DNA from: Streptococcus sp. SPS1
Lineage (GTDB): Bacteria; Bacillota; Bacilli; Lactobacillales; Streptococcaceae
Direction of reading: 5' to 3'
Assembly: GCF_030439915.1 (NCBI RefSeq)
Contig: NZ_JAQFJG010000010.1
Span: 1-64,000, forward strand
DNA length: 64,000 nt
Under the pieces are notes generated by a model, which made no database searches, was not told where the DNA came from, and worked only from the letters and a program-made list of their open reading frames with translations. A program made the position numbers and the translations under genes. Shown here one piece after another: positions 1-7,581 of the stretch (positions within the stretch are counted from its first letter, which is position 1; each line of letters begins with the position of its first letter).

Positions 1-17
1 ACTTATCAAAAAGAAAA

Positions 18-49
18 GGCGATAGGACTGAGGAAACAGTTCTAACGCC
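18..49 (-). terminator. Rho-independent terminator for leftward transcription
   Basis: Arms at 18-30 and about 37-49 form an imperfect stem (ggcgataggactg against acagttctaacgcc). On the minus strand the stem is followed by a T-rich tract (ttttcttttt, complement of 8-17). The plus strand has no U-run after the stem, so it most likely ends a minus-strand gene lying left of or at the window edge. Confidence 0.5.
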
Positions 50-131
50 CAAACTAAAAAAATTTCAATTACAGTATAGCACAGGAAGTGATTTTTTGCG
101 CTTTTTTACTGTCTTTTTTCAAATAAAGGGC

Positions 132-148
132 ACAGCGTAAATGATTCA
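132..148. repeat. 17-bp direct repeat, left copy (island boundary)
   Basis: The sequence acagcgtaaatgattca occurs here and again, identically, at 2108-2124. The bases just upstream are also similar (tcaaa, an A-run, g, then the repeat). The two copies enclose the DUF4261, GlnR-like and exported-peptide genes. The second copy is joined to the apt promoter region, so the duplication looks like the footprint of an insertion. Confidence 0.7.
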
Positions 149-154
149 CTTGAC

Positions 155-183
155 TTGACAATTCACGAGAAAAAGATGATAAT
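155..183 (+). promoter_or_regulatory. Sigma-A promoter of the DUF4261 gene
   Basis: TTGACA (155-160), a 17-bp spacer and GATAAT (178-183) form a near-consensus promoter just after the left direct repeat. The -10 box ends only 3 bases before the ATG at 187. Transcription would therefore begin inside or after that ATG, giving a leaderless message or a later real start codon. Confidence 0.6.
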
Positions 184-186
184 CTA

Positions 187-1023
187 ATGGAAGATATTTT
201 AGACAAATTTTATGTAGAGGTTGAGGTGGAAGTTTTGAACAGTGATAACATAGGAGAATTTTGTGGAAGCGTTTTGCTTTCAGAGGATTGTTGGGACAAG
301 AATAAACTGATAAAAGATCTTAGAGATGAGTGGAGTATTGAAATCTCAAATGAAGATTTAACAGATGAAGCTGACGATGTAATCTTTACAGATATCAATG
401 GATATCGTGTGATTATCAGTAAATTCCCTGATCCCGTACCAAACGAAGAGGCGGAAATCAATGCTTCCAATAATTATATGTGGAGAGAAGCGGTAGAAGT
501 TACTAAAAGCCATAAGGCACATATTGTCGTTGCTGTTTTAGGTGATGGAGAAGATATAAAAGAAAGAGGGCTTATTTATACTGAGGTTATGGCAGCTTGC
601 AGCATGCAGGAAAATGCCATAGGCGTATTTACAAGCGGAGTGGTCTTTGAACCAAATTCTTACATTGACTGTGCTCAAATGATTAAAGAACAGGAATTAC
701 CTATTTTTAACTGGATATGGTTCGGTCTTTATCAAACTGACAAGGGAATATCCGCATACACTTATGGAATGGACGTGTTTGGAAAGTATGAACTTGAGAT
801 AATAGATGCAGATGAAAATCCGGGGGATCTAATAAAATTTATATCTTCAATCGTATCGTACATACTCCTTGAGGATGTAGATTTGCAGGATGGTGAGACC
901 CTAGGTTTTTCAGAAAAAGACAAGCATAAAATTACATTAAGCAAAGGTGTTGCTCTTCCGGATCAAGACACATTGAAAATTGCTTATGAAGCGGAAACAA
1001 AGAAATCTTGGTGGAGGAAATAG
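187..1023 (+). CDS. DUF4261 domain protein
   Basis: A 278-residue soluble protein without signal peptide or membrane segment. The C-terminal half resembles the DUF4261 family as I recall it, around the motif GVFTSGVVFEPNSY (about residues 145-158) and the FNWIWFGLYQ stretch that follows. Its biochemical function is not known to me; such proteins are often found in accessory and contact-dependent/immunity neighbourhoods. The ATG at 187 has no clear Shine-Dalgarno and sits against a strong -10 box. GTG at 226 or TTG at 235, which follow purine-rich gaggttgaggtgga, could be the true start. It is the only apparently intact gene of the small island bounded by 17-bp direct repeats. Confidence 0.75.
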   Translation: MEDILDKFYVEVEVEVLNSDNIGEFCGSVLLSEDCWDKNKLIKDLRDEWSIEISNEDLTDEADDVIFTDINGYRVIISKFPDPVPNEEAEINASNNYMWREAVEVTKSHKAHIVVAVLGDGEDIKERGLIYTEVMAACSMQENAIGVFTSGVVFEPNSYIDCAQMIKEQELPIFNWIWFGLYQTDKGISAYTYGMDVFGKYELEIIDADENPGDLIKFISSIVSYILLEDVDLQDGETLGFSEKDKHKITLSKGVALPDQDTLKIAYEAETKKSWWRK

Positions 1024-1033
1024 AGGGAAGTGA

Positions 1034-1070
1034 CCCCAAAAGTTAGATTTTTTATATCTAACTTTTGGGG
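1034..1070. repeat. Perfect 15-bp inverted repeat, mini-IS or terminator-like
   Basis: ccccaaaagttagat (1034-1048) and its exact reverse complement (1056-1070) are separated by 7 bases and start 10 bases after the DUF4261 stop. The hairpin could end that gene. The arm sequence also resembles terminal repeats of IS3-family (IS150-group) elements as I remember them, so it may be two IS ends brought together with the interior lost. Confidence 0.6.
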
Positions 1071-1221
1071 TGCAGTATAAAAGGCTGGGGCAACCTGGTC
1101 TTTTTTGTTGGAAAGAATGTTATGTTAGAAAATGCGATATAAAAAGTAAGAAAGCTCTTGATATTTATGTCAGTTATTTTTACAATACAGCTATCATAGA
1201 GAAGAAGAGAGGTGTTTGAGA

Positions 1222-1586
1222 ATGGGAAAAAAGAATTACGACGTTCTTTAGCAGTGTTTCCAATAGGAACAGTTATGAAATTGACTGATTTAACGGCAAG
1301 ACAAATTAGCTACTATGAAGAACAACGTTTAATTACACCGGAACGTTCAGACACTAATCGCAGAATGTATTCCTTAAATGACGTAGATTGTTTGTTAGAG
1401 ATTAAAGATTACTTGTCAGATGGATTAACGATTGTTGCGATTCAAAAAGTTTATTCGAATGAAAAGAAAAATCCGTTAGAAAAACCAACATCAAATGATG
1501 CTTTAACGGATGAAGATGTTCGACGAATTTTATATAACGAAATTATGCATATTGGAAGATTATCTGGACAAGAGAAATTACTATAG
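1222..1586 (+). pseudogene. GlnR-like MerR-family regulator, N-terminal frameshift
   Basis: The frame from 1212 encodes a MerR-type winged-helix protein very like GlnR, the glutamine-synthetase repressor: AVFPIGTVMKLTDLTARQI, YYEEQRLITPERS and RRMYSLNDVDCLLEIKDYLS, about 120 residues in all. A proper start (ATG 1222, preceded by AGAGAGG at 1206-1212) lies in another frame and runs only 9 codons (MGKKNYDVL, stop). Adding one A to the six-A run at 1227-1232 would restore MGKKELRRS, the GlnR-type N terminus. So the gene appears broken by a homopolymer deletion. It could still be made from GTG 1212, but the GAGAGG would then overlap the start codon. A sequencing error in the A-run is also possible. 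It is probably an acquired glnR paralogue, since no glnA follows. Confidence 0.65.
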
Positions 1587-1598
1587 GGGTGGAGAAAA

Positions 1599-1888
1599 AT
1601 GATGAAAAAGAGATTTGAAAATATTATTTTAGTATCAATGATTTGTATGAGTATTTTACCAACAAATGTATATGCAAAGGATAATAGAGAGATAGAAAAA
1701 GAGTTTACTATTGATGTTACAAATGATAAAAATACCACAGTTCAAACGAGCCTACTAAAAAAGCCATCAATTTGATGACTTTTTCAGTAGGCTCATATGT
1801 CACAATGGCTTATTTATGTACATTAGGATTTGCTTACTCAAAAGTACAAAAACAAGAAACAGAGCATTTGAACAGTTGGGTTGCTTAA
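1599..1888 (+). pseudogene. Small exported/membrane protein, frameshifted
   Basis: ATG 1599 (SD ggtggag) opens 58 codons with a clear signal peptide (MMKKRFENII... ending PTNVYAKD) and stops at 1775. A second frame from about 1745 to 1888 continues with EPTKKAINLMTFSVGS, then a hydrophobic stretch (VTMAYLCTLGFAY) and a short charged tail. Together they look like one protein of about 95 residues with an N-terminal export signal and a C-terminal membrane anchor, broken by a frameshift between about 1730 and 1750. The family is not recognised. The junction coincides with a long hairpin (1748-1794). It follows the GlnR-like gene by 12 bases and was probably co-transcribed. Confidence 0.5.
1748..1794. 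repeat. 22-bp inverted repeat (2 mismatches)
   Basis: Arms 1748-1769 and 1773-1794 (gagcctactaaaaaag... and ...ctttttcagtaggctc) leave a 3-base loop. The two mismatches are A-C when read as plus-strand RNA but G-U wobbles on the minus strand, so the hairpin is better as a leftward terminator. It lies across the frameshift of the small exported-protein remnant. It may be inserted sequence or a terminator left by a lost minus-strand gene. Confidence 0.6.
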
Positions 1889-2107
1889 ATAGTTGTCCCA
1901 TTTTTAAAAAAATGACGAAATTTCAAGGGGGGATAGTCTGCCCTTTTTTAGGTGCTGAGGTTATCGTTGGATGAATATGCTTAAAAATGAAAATAAAATC
2001 TGTTTTCTGAAACTGATTTTGGTTTTTAGAAATTATTCCCAAGTTTCTGGAATAGATTTTTATTTACAAAAGTAATGAAACTGCTATTTTTGGTCAAAAA
2101 AAAGATT

Positions 2108-2124
2108 ACAGCGTAAATGATTCA
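2108..2124. repeat. 17-bp direct repeat, right copy
   Basis: Identical to 132-148. It lies directly upstream of the apt promoter. If strains without the island carry a single copy joined to apt, the 1.98-kb segment between the copies is an insertion. Confidence 0.7.
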
Positions 2125-2159
2125 AATATTGTTTTCTCTTTCTTCTTTACTAGAAAATA

Positions 2160-2168
2160 TGGTATAAT
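2160..2168 (+). promoter_or_regulatory. Extended -10 promoter of apt
   Basis: TGG followed by TATAAT (2163-2168) is a streptococcal extended -10 promoter. No good -35 lies at 16-18 bp. The start site would be about 2175, giving a leader of about 25 bases that includes the SD gaaagaaaga. Confidence 0.6.
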
Positions 2169-2199
2169 AGAGAGTAAAAACTTTGAAAGAAAGAAAAAG

Positions 2200-2712
2200 A
2201 TGAATTTAAAAGATTATATTGCAACAATTGAAAATTATCCCAAGGAAGGCATCACCTTCCGTGATATCAGTCCTTTGATGGCTGATGGAAATGCTTATAG
2301 CTATGCTGTTCGTGAAATCGTTCAGTATGCTACTGACAAGAAAATTGACATGGTTGTAGGGCCTGAGGCTCGTGGATTTATTGTGGGCTGTCCAGTTGCC
2401 TTTGAGTTGGGAATTGGTTTTGCGCCTGTTCGTAAGCCAGGTAAATTGCCACGTGAAGTCATTTCTGCTGACTATGAAAAAGAGTACGGTGTCGATACCT
2501 TGACCATGCACGCGGATGCCATCAAGCCAGGTCAACGTGTTCTTATCGTAGACGACCTCTTGGCGACAGGTGGTACTGTTAAGGCAACCATCGAGATGAT
2601 TGAAAAACTTGGTGGTATTGTAGCGGGTTGTGCCTTCCTTGTTGAATTGGATGAATTGAACGGCCGTGAAAAAATCGGTGACTACGATTACAAAGTTCTG
2701 ATGCATTATTAA
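2200..2712 (+). CDS. apt: Adenine phosphoribosyltransferase
   Basis: A 170-residue cytoplasmic purine-salvage enzyme that makes AMP from adenine and PRPP. The N terminus ([14 protein letters not shown]) and the PRPP-binding loop [13 protein letters not shown] (about residues 115-127) are the type I phosphoribosyltransferase signatures, and length equals the family norm. ATG 2200 follows the purine-rich SD gaaagaaagaaaaag. An extended -10 promoter lies at 2160-2168. It is separated from metA by a BOX element. Confidence 0.97.
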   Translation: MNLKDYIATIENYPKEGITFRDISPLMADGNAYSYAVREIVQYATDKKIDMVVGPEARGFIVGCPVAFELGIGFAPVRKPGKLPREVISADYEKEYGVDTLTMHADAIKPGQRVLIVDDLLATGGTVKATIEMIEKLGGIVAGCAFLVELDELNGREKIGDYDYKVLMHY

Positions 2713-2850
2713 TGAAAAACAGTCCCTAGGGCTGTTTTCTCTACATTAGGATATAAAAATAGACTATAGCTAGTTAGAGAAAAACTATAATTGAAAACTA
2801 TATCTTCTTGCAGTATAATAAAAGGACTAGGTGTTTGAGATTTAGTTTCA

Positions 2851-2951
2851 TACTCAATGAAAATCAAAGAGCAAACTAGGAAACTAGCCGCAGGCTGTAC
2901 TTGAGTACGGCAAGGCAACGTTGACGCAGTTTGAAGAGATTTTCGAAGAGT
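2851..2951 (-). repeat. BOX element (boxA-boxC, no boxB)
   Basis: Begins tactcaatgaaaatcaaaga and ends agagattttcgaagagt, the mitis-group BOX boxC and boxA ends, joined directly through tgtacttgagtacgg. The boxA to boxC direction is leftward. It occupies the apt-metA gap. Confidence 0.9.
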
Positions 2952-2999
2952 TTCAAACATATGCAATGATTCCTGAAAGAATACAGTTAGGAGAGGGTT

Positions 3000-3944
3000 A
3001 TGCCGATTCGAATTGATAAAAAATTACCAGCTGTTGAGATTTTACGGACAGAGAACATCTTTGTCATGGATGATCAACGTGCGGCCCACCAAGATATCCG
3101 TCCTTTGAAGATTTTAATCTTAAATCTTATGCCACAGAAAATGGTCACAGAAACCCAGTTGTTACGCCATTTGGCCAATACACCTCTACAACTGGATATT
3201 GATTTTCTCTATATGGAGAGCCACCGTTCTAAGACAACTCGTTCAGAGCACATGGAGACCTTTTATAAAACTTTTCCTGAAGTCAAGGATGAGTATTTTG
3301 ATGGGATGATTATCACGGGTGCTCCAGTTGAGCATTTACCATTTGAGGAAGTGGACTATTGGGAGGAATTTACTCAGGTGCTTGAGTGGTCCAAGACCCA
3401 TGTCTATTCGACCCTTCATATCTGTTGGGGTGCTCAAGCCGGGCTTTATCTGCGCTATGGAGTGGAAAAATACCAGATGGACAGTAAGTTATCAGGTATC
3501 TATCCTCAGGACACTTTAAAAGAAGGGCATCTTCTTTTTAGAGGTTTTGACGATAGCTATGTATCTCCTCATTCACGGCATACGGAGATTTCTAAGGAAG
3601 AGGTCTTAAACAAAACCAATCTCGAGATTTTATCAGAAGGTCCTCAGGTTGGGGTTTCGATTTTGGCTAGCCGTGATTTACGTGAAATTTATAGTTTTGG
3701 GCATTTGGAGTATGACCGTGATACCTTGGCAAAAGAGTATTTTCGAGATCGTGACGCAGGTTTAGACCCACATATTCCAGAAAATTACTTTAAGGATGAT
3801 GATGTTAACAAGATGCCTTGTCTTTGTTGGTCTTCATCTGCAGCCCTCTTTTTCAGTAACTGGGTAAACTATGCGGTCTATCAGGAAACACCTTTTGACT
3901 GGAGAAAGATAGAAGATGATGCATCTGCATATGGGTATTTATAA
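3000..3944 (+). CDS. metA: Homoserine O-acyltransferase (probably acetyl-CoA specific)
   Basis: MetA-family enzyme of 314 residues that activates homoserine for methionine synthesis. Visible catalytic residues match E. coli MetA numbering: Lys47 (LMPQK), nucleophile Cys142 (ICWGAQAG), His235 and Glu237 (FGHLEYD). Residue 111 is Glu (APVEHLP). In characterised members Glu111 goes with acetyl-CoA and Gly111 with succinyl-CoA, so the gene is probably a homoserine O-acetyltransferase despite the usual succinyl label. ATG 3000 follows SD ggagagg. The dnaD-like gene starts 8 bases after its stop, so the two are likely co-transcribed. Confidence 0.95.
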   Translation: MPIRIDKKLPAVEILRTENIFVMDDQRAAHQDIRPLKILILNLMPQKMVTETQLLRHLANTPLQLDIDFLYMESHRSKTTRSEHMETFYKTFPEVKDEYFDGMIITGAPVEHLPFEEVDYWEEFTQVLEWSKTHVYSTLHICWGAQAGLYLRYGVEKYQMDSKLSGIYPQDTLKEGHLLFRGFDDSYVSPHSRHTEISKEEVLNKTNLEILSEGPQVGVSILASRDLREIYSFGHLEYDRDTLAKEYFRDRDAGLDPHIPENYFKDDDVNKMPCLCWSSSAALFFSNWVNYAVYQETPFDWRKIEDDASAYGYL

Positions 3945-3952
3945 GAGGAATT

Positions 3953-4630
3953 ATGACATATTTAGACGCTTTTAAATCAGGGAACTTGGTTTTACCGAGT
4001 GCCCTGCTCTTGCATTTTAAGGAACTCTTTCCTTCTAGCGACGATTTTCTGGTTTGGCAATTTTTCTATTTGCAAAATACGACAGGCTTAGAAGAGATGT
4101 CGCCAAGCCAGATTGCTGAAAGGATTGGCAAGGAAATTTCGGATGTCAACCAGTCCATTTCTAATCTGACGGAAAGGGGACTTCTCCAGTATCGAACGAT
4201 CGAATTGAATGGTGAAATCGAATTGCTTTTTGATGCTAGTTTGGCTTTGGAACGTTTGGATGACTTGCTTGGAGTCGCTCATTCAAGTTCAGACCAGTTG
4301 ACACCTCAAAACCAGCTCAAGGATTTGGTAGAAACCTTCCAGCAGGAATTAGGACGCTTGTTGACACCTTTTGAAATTGAGGATTTGACCAAGACACTAA
4401 AAGAAGATGGGACCAGTGCTGACTTGATTAAGGAAGCTCTTCGTGAAGCTGTTTTGAATGGAAAACCAAACTGGAAGTACATCCAGGCCATTTTGAGAAA
4501 CTGGCGACATGAAGGTATCAAAAGTGTGGCTCAAATCGAGGCTAAGCGGGCAGAAAGAGAAGCAAGCAATCCTCAGTTGACACAGGTATCGGCAGATTTT
4601 AGAAATGCCATGGATCTTTGGAAGGATTAA
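3953..4630 (+). CDS. DnaD-family replication initiation protein
   Basis: A 225-residue protein with the two-part DnaD plan: an N-terminal winged-helix DnaD_N-like domain (about 1-115, including SPSQIAERIGKEISDVNQSI) and a C-terminal DnaB/DnaD domain (about 125-205, with GKPNWKYIQAILRNWRHEGI, the YxxxILxxW-type motif). DnaD proteins help DnaA-dependent origin remodelling and helicase loading. ATG 3953 follows SD aagaggaatt, 8 bases after metA. tpiA downstream has its own promoter. Confidence 0.85.
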   Translation: MTYLDAFKSGNLVLPSALLLHFKELFPSSDDFLVWQFFYLQNTTGLEEMSPSQIAERIGKEISDVNQSISNLTERGLLQYRTIELNGEIELLFDASLALERLDDLLGVAHSSSDQLTPQNQLKDLVETFQQELGRLLTPFEIEDLTKTLKEDGTSADLIKEALREAVLNGKPNWKYIQAILRNWRHEGIKSVAQIEAKRAEREASNPQLTQVSADFRNAMDLWKD

Positions 4631-4663
4631 TCCATGCAAGTAGGCTTGAAATCCGAGTAAGAT

Positions 4664-4692
4664 TTGCAAGCTGTGTTTAATTGTGATAAAAT
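4664..4692 (+). promoter_or_regulatory. tpiA promoter
   Basis: TTGCAA (4664-4669), a 17-bp spacer containing an extended TG at 4684-4685, and TAAAAT (4687-4692). Strong and well spaced, as expected for a highly expressed glycolytic gene. Confidence 0.75.
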
Positions 4693-4727
4693 AAATAGAA
4701 AATAAATTGAAAAAAGAGGTATGTGAA

Positions 4728-5486
4728 ATGTCACGTAAACCATTTATCGCTGGTAACTGGAAAATGAACAAAAATCCAGAAGAAGCTAAAGCATTCGTTG
4801 AAGCAGTTGCATCAAAACTTCCTTCATCAGATCTTGTTGAAGCAGGTATCGCAGCTCCAGCTCTTGATTTGACAACTGTTCTTGCTGCTGCAAAAGGTTC
4901 AAACCTTAAAGTTGCTGCTCAAAACTGCTATTTTGAAAATGTAGGTGCTTTCACTGGTGAAACTAGCCCACAAGTTTTGAAAGAAATCGGTACTGACTAC
5001 GTTGTGATCGGTCACTCAGAACGCCGTGACTACTTCCATGAAACTGACGAAGATATCAACAAAAAAGCAAAAGCAATCTTTGCAAACGGTATGCTTCCAA
5101 TCATCTGTTGTGGTGAGTCACTTGAAACTTACGAAGCTGGTAAAGCTGCTGAATTCGTAGGTGCTCAAGTATCTGCTGCATTGGCTGGATTGACTGCTGA
5201 ACAAGTTGCTGCATCAGTTATCGCTTATGAGCCAATCTGGGCTATCGGTACTGGTAAATCAGCTTCACAAGACGATGCACAAAAAATGTGTAAAGTTGTT
5301 CGTGACGTTGTAGCTGCTGACTTTGGTCAAGAAGTTGCAGACAAAGTTCGTGTTCAATACGGTGGTTCTGTTAAACCTGAGAACGTTGCTTCATACATGG
5401 CTTGTCCAGACGTTGACGGTGCCCTTGTAGGTGGTGCGTCACTTGAAGCTGAAAGCTTCTTGGCTTTGCTTGACTTTGTAAAATAA
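4728..5486 (+). CDS. tpiA: Triosephosphate isomerase
   Basis: Glycolytic TIM-barrel enzyme of 252 residues interconverting dihydroxyacetone phosphate and glyceraldehyde 3-phosphate. Visible: substrate Lys in AGNWKMN near the N terminus, catalytic His in VIGHSERR, catalytic Glu in [12 protein letters not shown], and phosphate loop GALVGGASL. The frame could be extended to TTG 4707, but ATG 4728 with SD agaggt gives the standard N terminus [12 protein letters not shown]. Codon use (many gct, gaa, ggt) is typical of a highly expressed gene. Monocistronic with its own promoter and terminator. Confidence 0.98.
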   Translation: MSRKPFIAGNWKMNKNPEEAKAFVEAVASKLPSSDLVEAGIAAPALDLTTVLAAAKGSNLKVAAQNCYFENVGAFTGETSPQVLKEIGTDYVVIGHSERRDYFHETDEDINKKAKAIFANGMLPIICCGESLETYEAGKAAEFVGAQVSAALAGLTAEQVAASVIAYEPIWAIGTGKSASQDDAQKMCKVVRDVVAADFGQEVADKVRVQYGGSVKPENVASYMACPDVDGALVGGASLEAESFLALLDFVK

Positions 5487-5508
5487 TCAGTAAGTAGCAA
5501 AAGCTAGG

Positions 5509-5541
5509 TGGAACAGCATTCAGGTGCCTGTTCCATTTTTT
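5509..5541 (+). terminator. tpiA terminator
   Basis: tggaacag (5509-5516) pairs with ctgttcca (5528-5535) over an 11-base loop and is followed by a T-run (attttttat). It ends tpiA 23 bases after the stop and lies just before lytC. Confidence 0.8.
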
Positions 5542-5556
5542 ATAGGAGAGGAAAGA

Positions 5557-7038
5557 TTGAAAACAAAAATTGGAAAAATTGGATTAGCCAGTATCTGTTT
5601 ACTAGGCTTGGCAACTAGCCATGTCGCTGCAAATGAAACTGAAGTTTCAAAAACTTCGCAGGATACAACGACAGCTTCAAGTAGTTCAGAGCAAAATCAG
5701 TCTTCTAATAAAACTCAAACGAGCACAGGTGTAAAGACCAATGTTGCTGCCCACTGGGATGGGGATTATTATGTAAAGGCTGATGGTTCTAAAGCTCAAA
5801 GTGAATGGATTTTTGATAATAACTACAAAGCTTGGTTTTATCTCAAATCAGACGGTCGTTATGCTCAAAATGAGTGGCGGGGTAGTTATTACCTAAAATC
5901 AGGTGGCTATATGGCTCAAAACGAATGGCTTTATGATAATAATTATAAGAGTTGGTTTTATCTCAAGTCAGATGGGGCTTATGCTCATCAAGAATGGCAA
6001 TTGATTGGAAATAAGTGGTACTACTTCAAGAAGTGGGGTTACATGGCTAAAAGCCAATGGCAAGGAAGTTATTTCTTGAATGGTCAAGGTGCCATGATGC
6101 AAAATGAATGGCTTTATGATCCAGCCTATTCTGCTTATTTTTATCTCAAATCAGATGGTACTTACGCTAACCAAGAGTGGCAAAAAGTGGGCGGCAAATG
6201 GTACTATTTCAAGAAGTGGGGCTATATGGCTCGTAATGAGTGGCAAGGCAACTACTATTTGACTGGAAGTGGTGCCATGGCGACTGATGAAGTGATTATG
6301 GATGGTGCTCGCTATATCTTTGCGGCTTCTGGTGAGCTCAAAGAAAAGAAAGATTTGAATGTCGGCTGGGTTCACAGAGATGGTAAACGCTATTTCTTTA
6401 ATAATAGAGAAGAGCAAGTGGGAACCGAACATGCTAAGAAAGTTATTGATATTAGTGAGCATAATGGTCGTATCAATGATTGGAAAAAGGTTATTGATGA
6501 AAATGAAGTAGATGGTGTCATTGTTCGTCTAGGTTATAGTGGTAAAGAAGACAAGGAATTGGCGCATAACATTAAGGAGTTAAACCGTCTGGGAATTCCT
6601 TATGGTGTCTATCTCTATACCTATGCTGAAAATGAGACCGATGCTGAGAATGACGCTGAACAGACCATTGAACTTCTGAAGAAATACAATATGAACTTGT
6701 CTTACCCTATCTACTATGATGTTGAGAACTGGGAATATGTGAATAAAAGTAAGCGTGCTCCGAGTGATACAGGTACTTGGGTTAAGATTATTAACAAGTA
6801 CATGGAGACGATGAAGCAGGCGGGTTATCAAAATGTGTATGTCTATAGCTATCGTAGTTTACTACAGACACGTTTAAAACACCCAGATATTTTAAAACAT
6901 GTAAACTGGGTAGCGGCCTATACCAATGCTTTAGAATGGGAAAACCCTCATTATTCAGGAGAAAAAGGTTGGCAATATACCTCTTCTGAATACATGAAAG
7001 GAATCCAAGGGCGCGTAGATGTCAGCGTTTGGTATTAA
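5557..7038 (+). CDS. lytC: Choline-binding GH25 lysozyme LytC
   Basis: Secreted autolysin of 493 residues. A signal peptide (MKTKIGKIGLASICLLGLAT, cleavage near VAA-NE) is followed by a Ser/Thr-rich linker, about ten choline-binding repeats (roughly residues 55-280, for example WYYFKKWGYMA and SWFYLKSDGAYA) and a C-terminal GH25 muramidase domain (about 300-493: VIDISEHNGRINDWKK, then IYYDVENW with the catalytic acids). The order CBD then GH25 is that of pneumococcal LytC, which cleaves peptidoglycan of choline-bearing cells and aids fratricide. The chosen start is TTG 5557, because AGGAGAGG (5544-5551) precedes it by 5 bases. The longer frame from 5524 lies inside the tpiA terminator. Confidence 0.93.
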   Translation: MKTKIGKIGLASICLLGLATSHVAANETEVSKTSQDTTTASSSSEQNQSSNKTQTSTGVKTNVAAHWDGDYYVKADGSKAQSEWIFDNNYKAWFYLKSDGRYAQNEWRGSYYLKSGGYMAQNEWLYDNNYKSWFYLKSDGAYAHQEWQLIGNKWYYFKKWGYMAKSQWQGSYFLNGQGAMMQNEWLYDPAYSAYFYLKSDGTYANQEWQKVGGKWYYFKKWGYMARNEWQGNYYLTGSGAMATDEVIMDGARYIFAASGELKEKKDLNVGWVHRDGKRYFFNNREEQVGTEHAKKVIDISEHNGRINDWKKVIDENEVDGVIVRLGYSGKEDKELAHNIKELNRLGIPYGVYLYTYAENETDAENDAEQTIELLKKYNMNLSYPIYYDVENWEYVNKSKRAPSDTGTWVKIINKYMETMKQAGYQNVYVYSYRSLLQTRLKHPDILKHVNWVAAYTNALEWENPHYSGEKGWQYTSSEYMKGIQGRVDVSVWY

Positions 7039-7050
7039 GCGATGATTTGA

Positions 7051-7087
7051 AAGAGGGATGTGATACTAGCACCCTCTTTTTCTTTGT
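7051..7087 (+). terminator. lytC terminator
   Basis: aagaggg (7051-7057) pairs with ccctctt (7072-7078), followed by tttctttgttt. It lies 13 bases after the lytC stop. Confidence 0.8.
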
Positions 7088-7142
7088 TTTATGATAGTTT
7101 ATCCTCGAGTAAATTCAAGATCTTGCTAGGAAATGAATCTTA

Positions 7143-7258
7143 TACTCAATGAAAATCAAAGAGCAAACTAGGAAACTAGCCGCAAGCTGCAAGCTGCAAG
7201 CTGTACTTGAGTACGGTAAGGCGACGCTGACGTGGTTTGAAGAGATTTTCGAAGAGTA
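7143..7258 (-). repeat. BOX element with internal triplication
   Basis: BoxC and boxA ends without boxB, leftward orientation. It is longer than its siblings in this window (116 against about 102) because gcaagct is repeated three times at 7183-7203, where the others have one copy. Confidence 0.9.
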
Positions 7259-7261
7259 TTA

Positions 7262-7368
7262 TATAGTAGATTGAATATAGACCAGGACATTGCGGTTGCT
7301 AAAACATTTTTAGAAATTCATTTGTCTTTCCTAATCGACTTAGCTCCATCTTATTTCAATCTATTACA
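7262..7368. repeat. RUP-type repeat
   Basis: Starts tatagtagattgaatatag and ends ttatttcaatctattaca, giving imperfect terminal inverted repeats about 107 bp apart. Length and ends are those of the pneumococcal RUP element, which is thought to be mobilised by IS630-Spn1 transposase. It abuts the BOX element. Confidence 0.7.
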
Positions 7369-7469
7369 TTATATAATAGTTGTAATTATAACAGAAATGC
7401 AGTATAATATTTAATTGGAAGATTCAAGTGAATAGTCTTTTTTTGAAACCAAAATTGAATACCCAGTAT

Positions 7470-7487
7470 GCATATATATATATATGC
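7470..7487. promoter_or_regulatory. 18-bp perfect AT palindrome upstream of LPXTG gene
   Basis: GCATATATATATATATGC is its own reverse complement and lies about 95 bases before the adhesin start. It could be an operator, a cruciform-prone site or a slippage-prone (TA) tract. No function can be shown from sequence. Confidence 0.4.
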
Positions 7488-7581
7488 TTTTGGTGATTTT
7501 CTTGGGCTGATATGATGTATTAAAGAAGGTCTATTCTAAAAATTGAGATACAATTTGAAACTTGAAGGAGAATTAAAATCA

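Larger units (their letters stand above)
1889..2199. other. Intergenic region upstream of apt
   Basis: About 310 bases without a supportable gene. It holds a short G/C motif (ggggggatagtctgccctttttt, near 1925-1948) that could act as a weak terminator, AT-rich sequence, the right copy of the direct repeat and the apt promoter. Nothing else was seen. Confidence 0.6.

Noticed and set aside
4707-4727. Upstream TTG start for tpiA adding MKKEVCE
   Set aside because: ATG 4728 has a better-placed SD and gives the conserved TIM N terminus.
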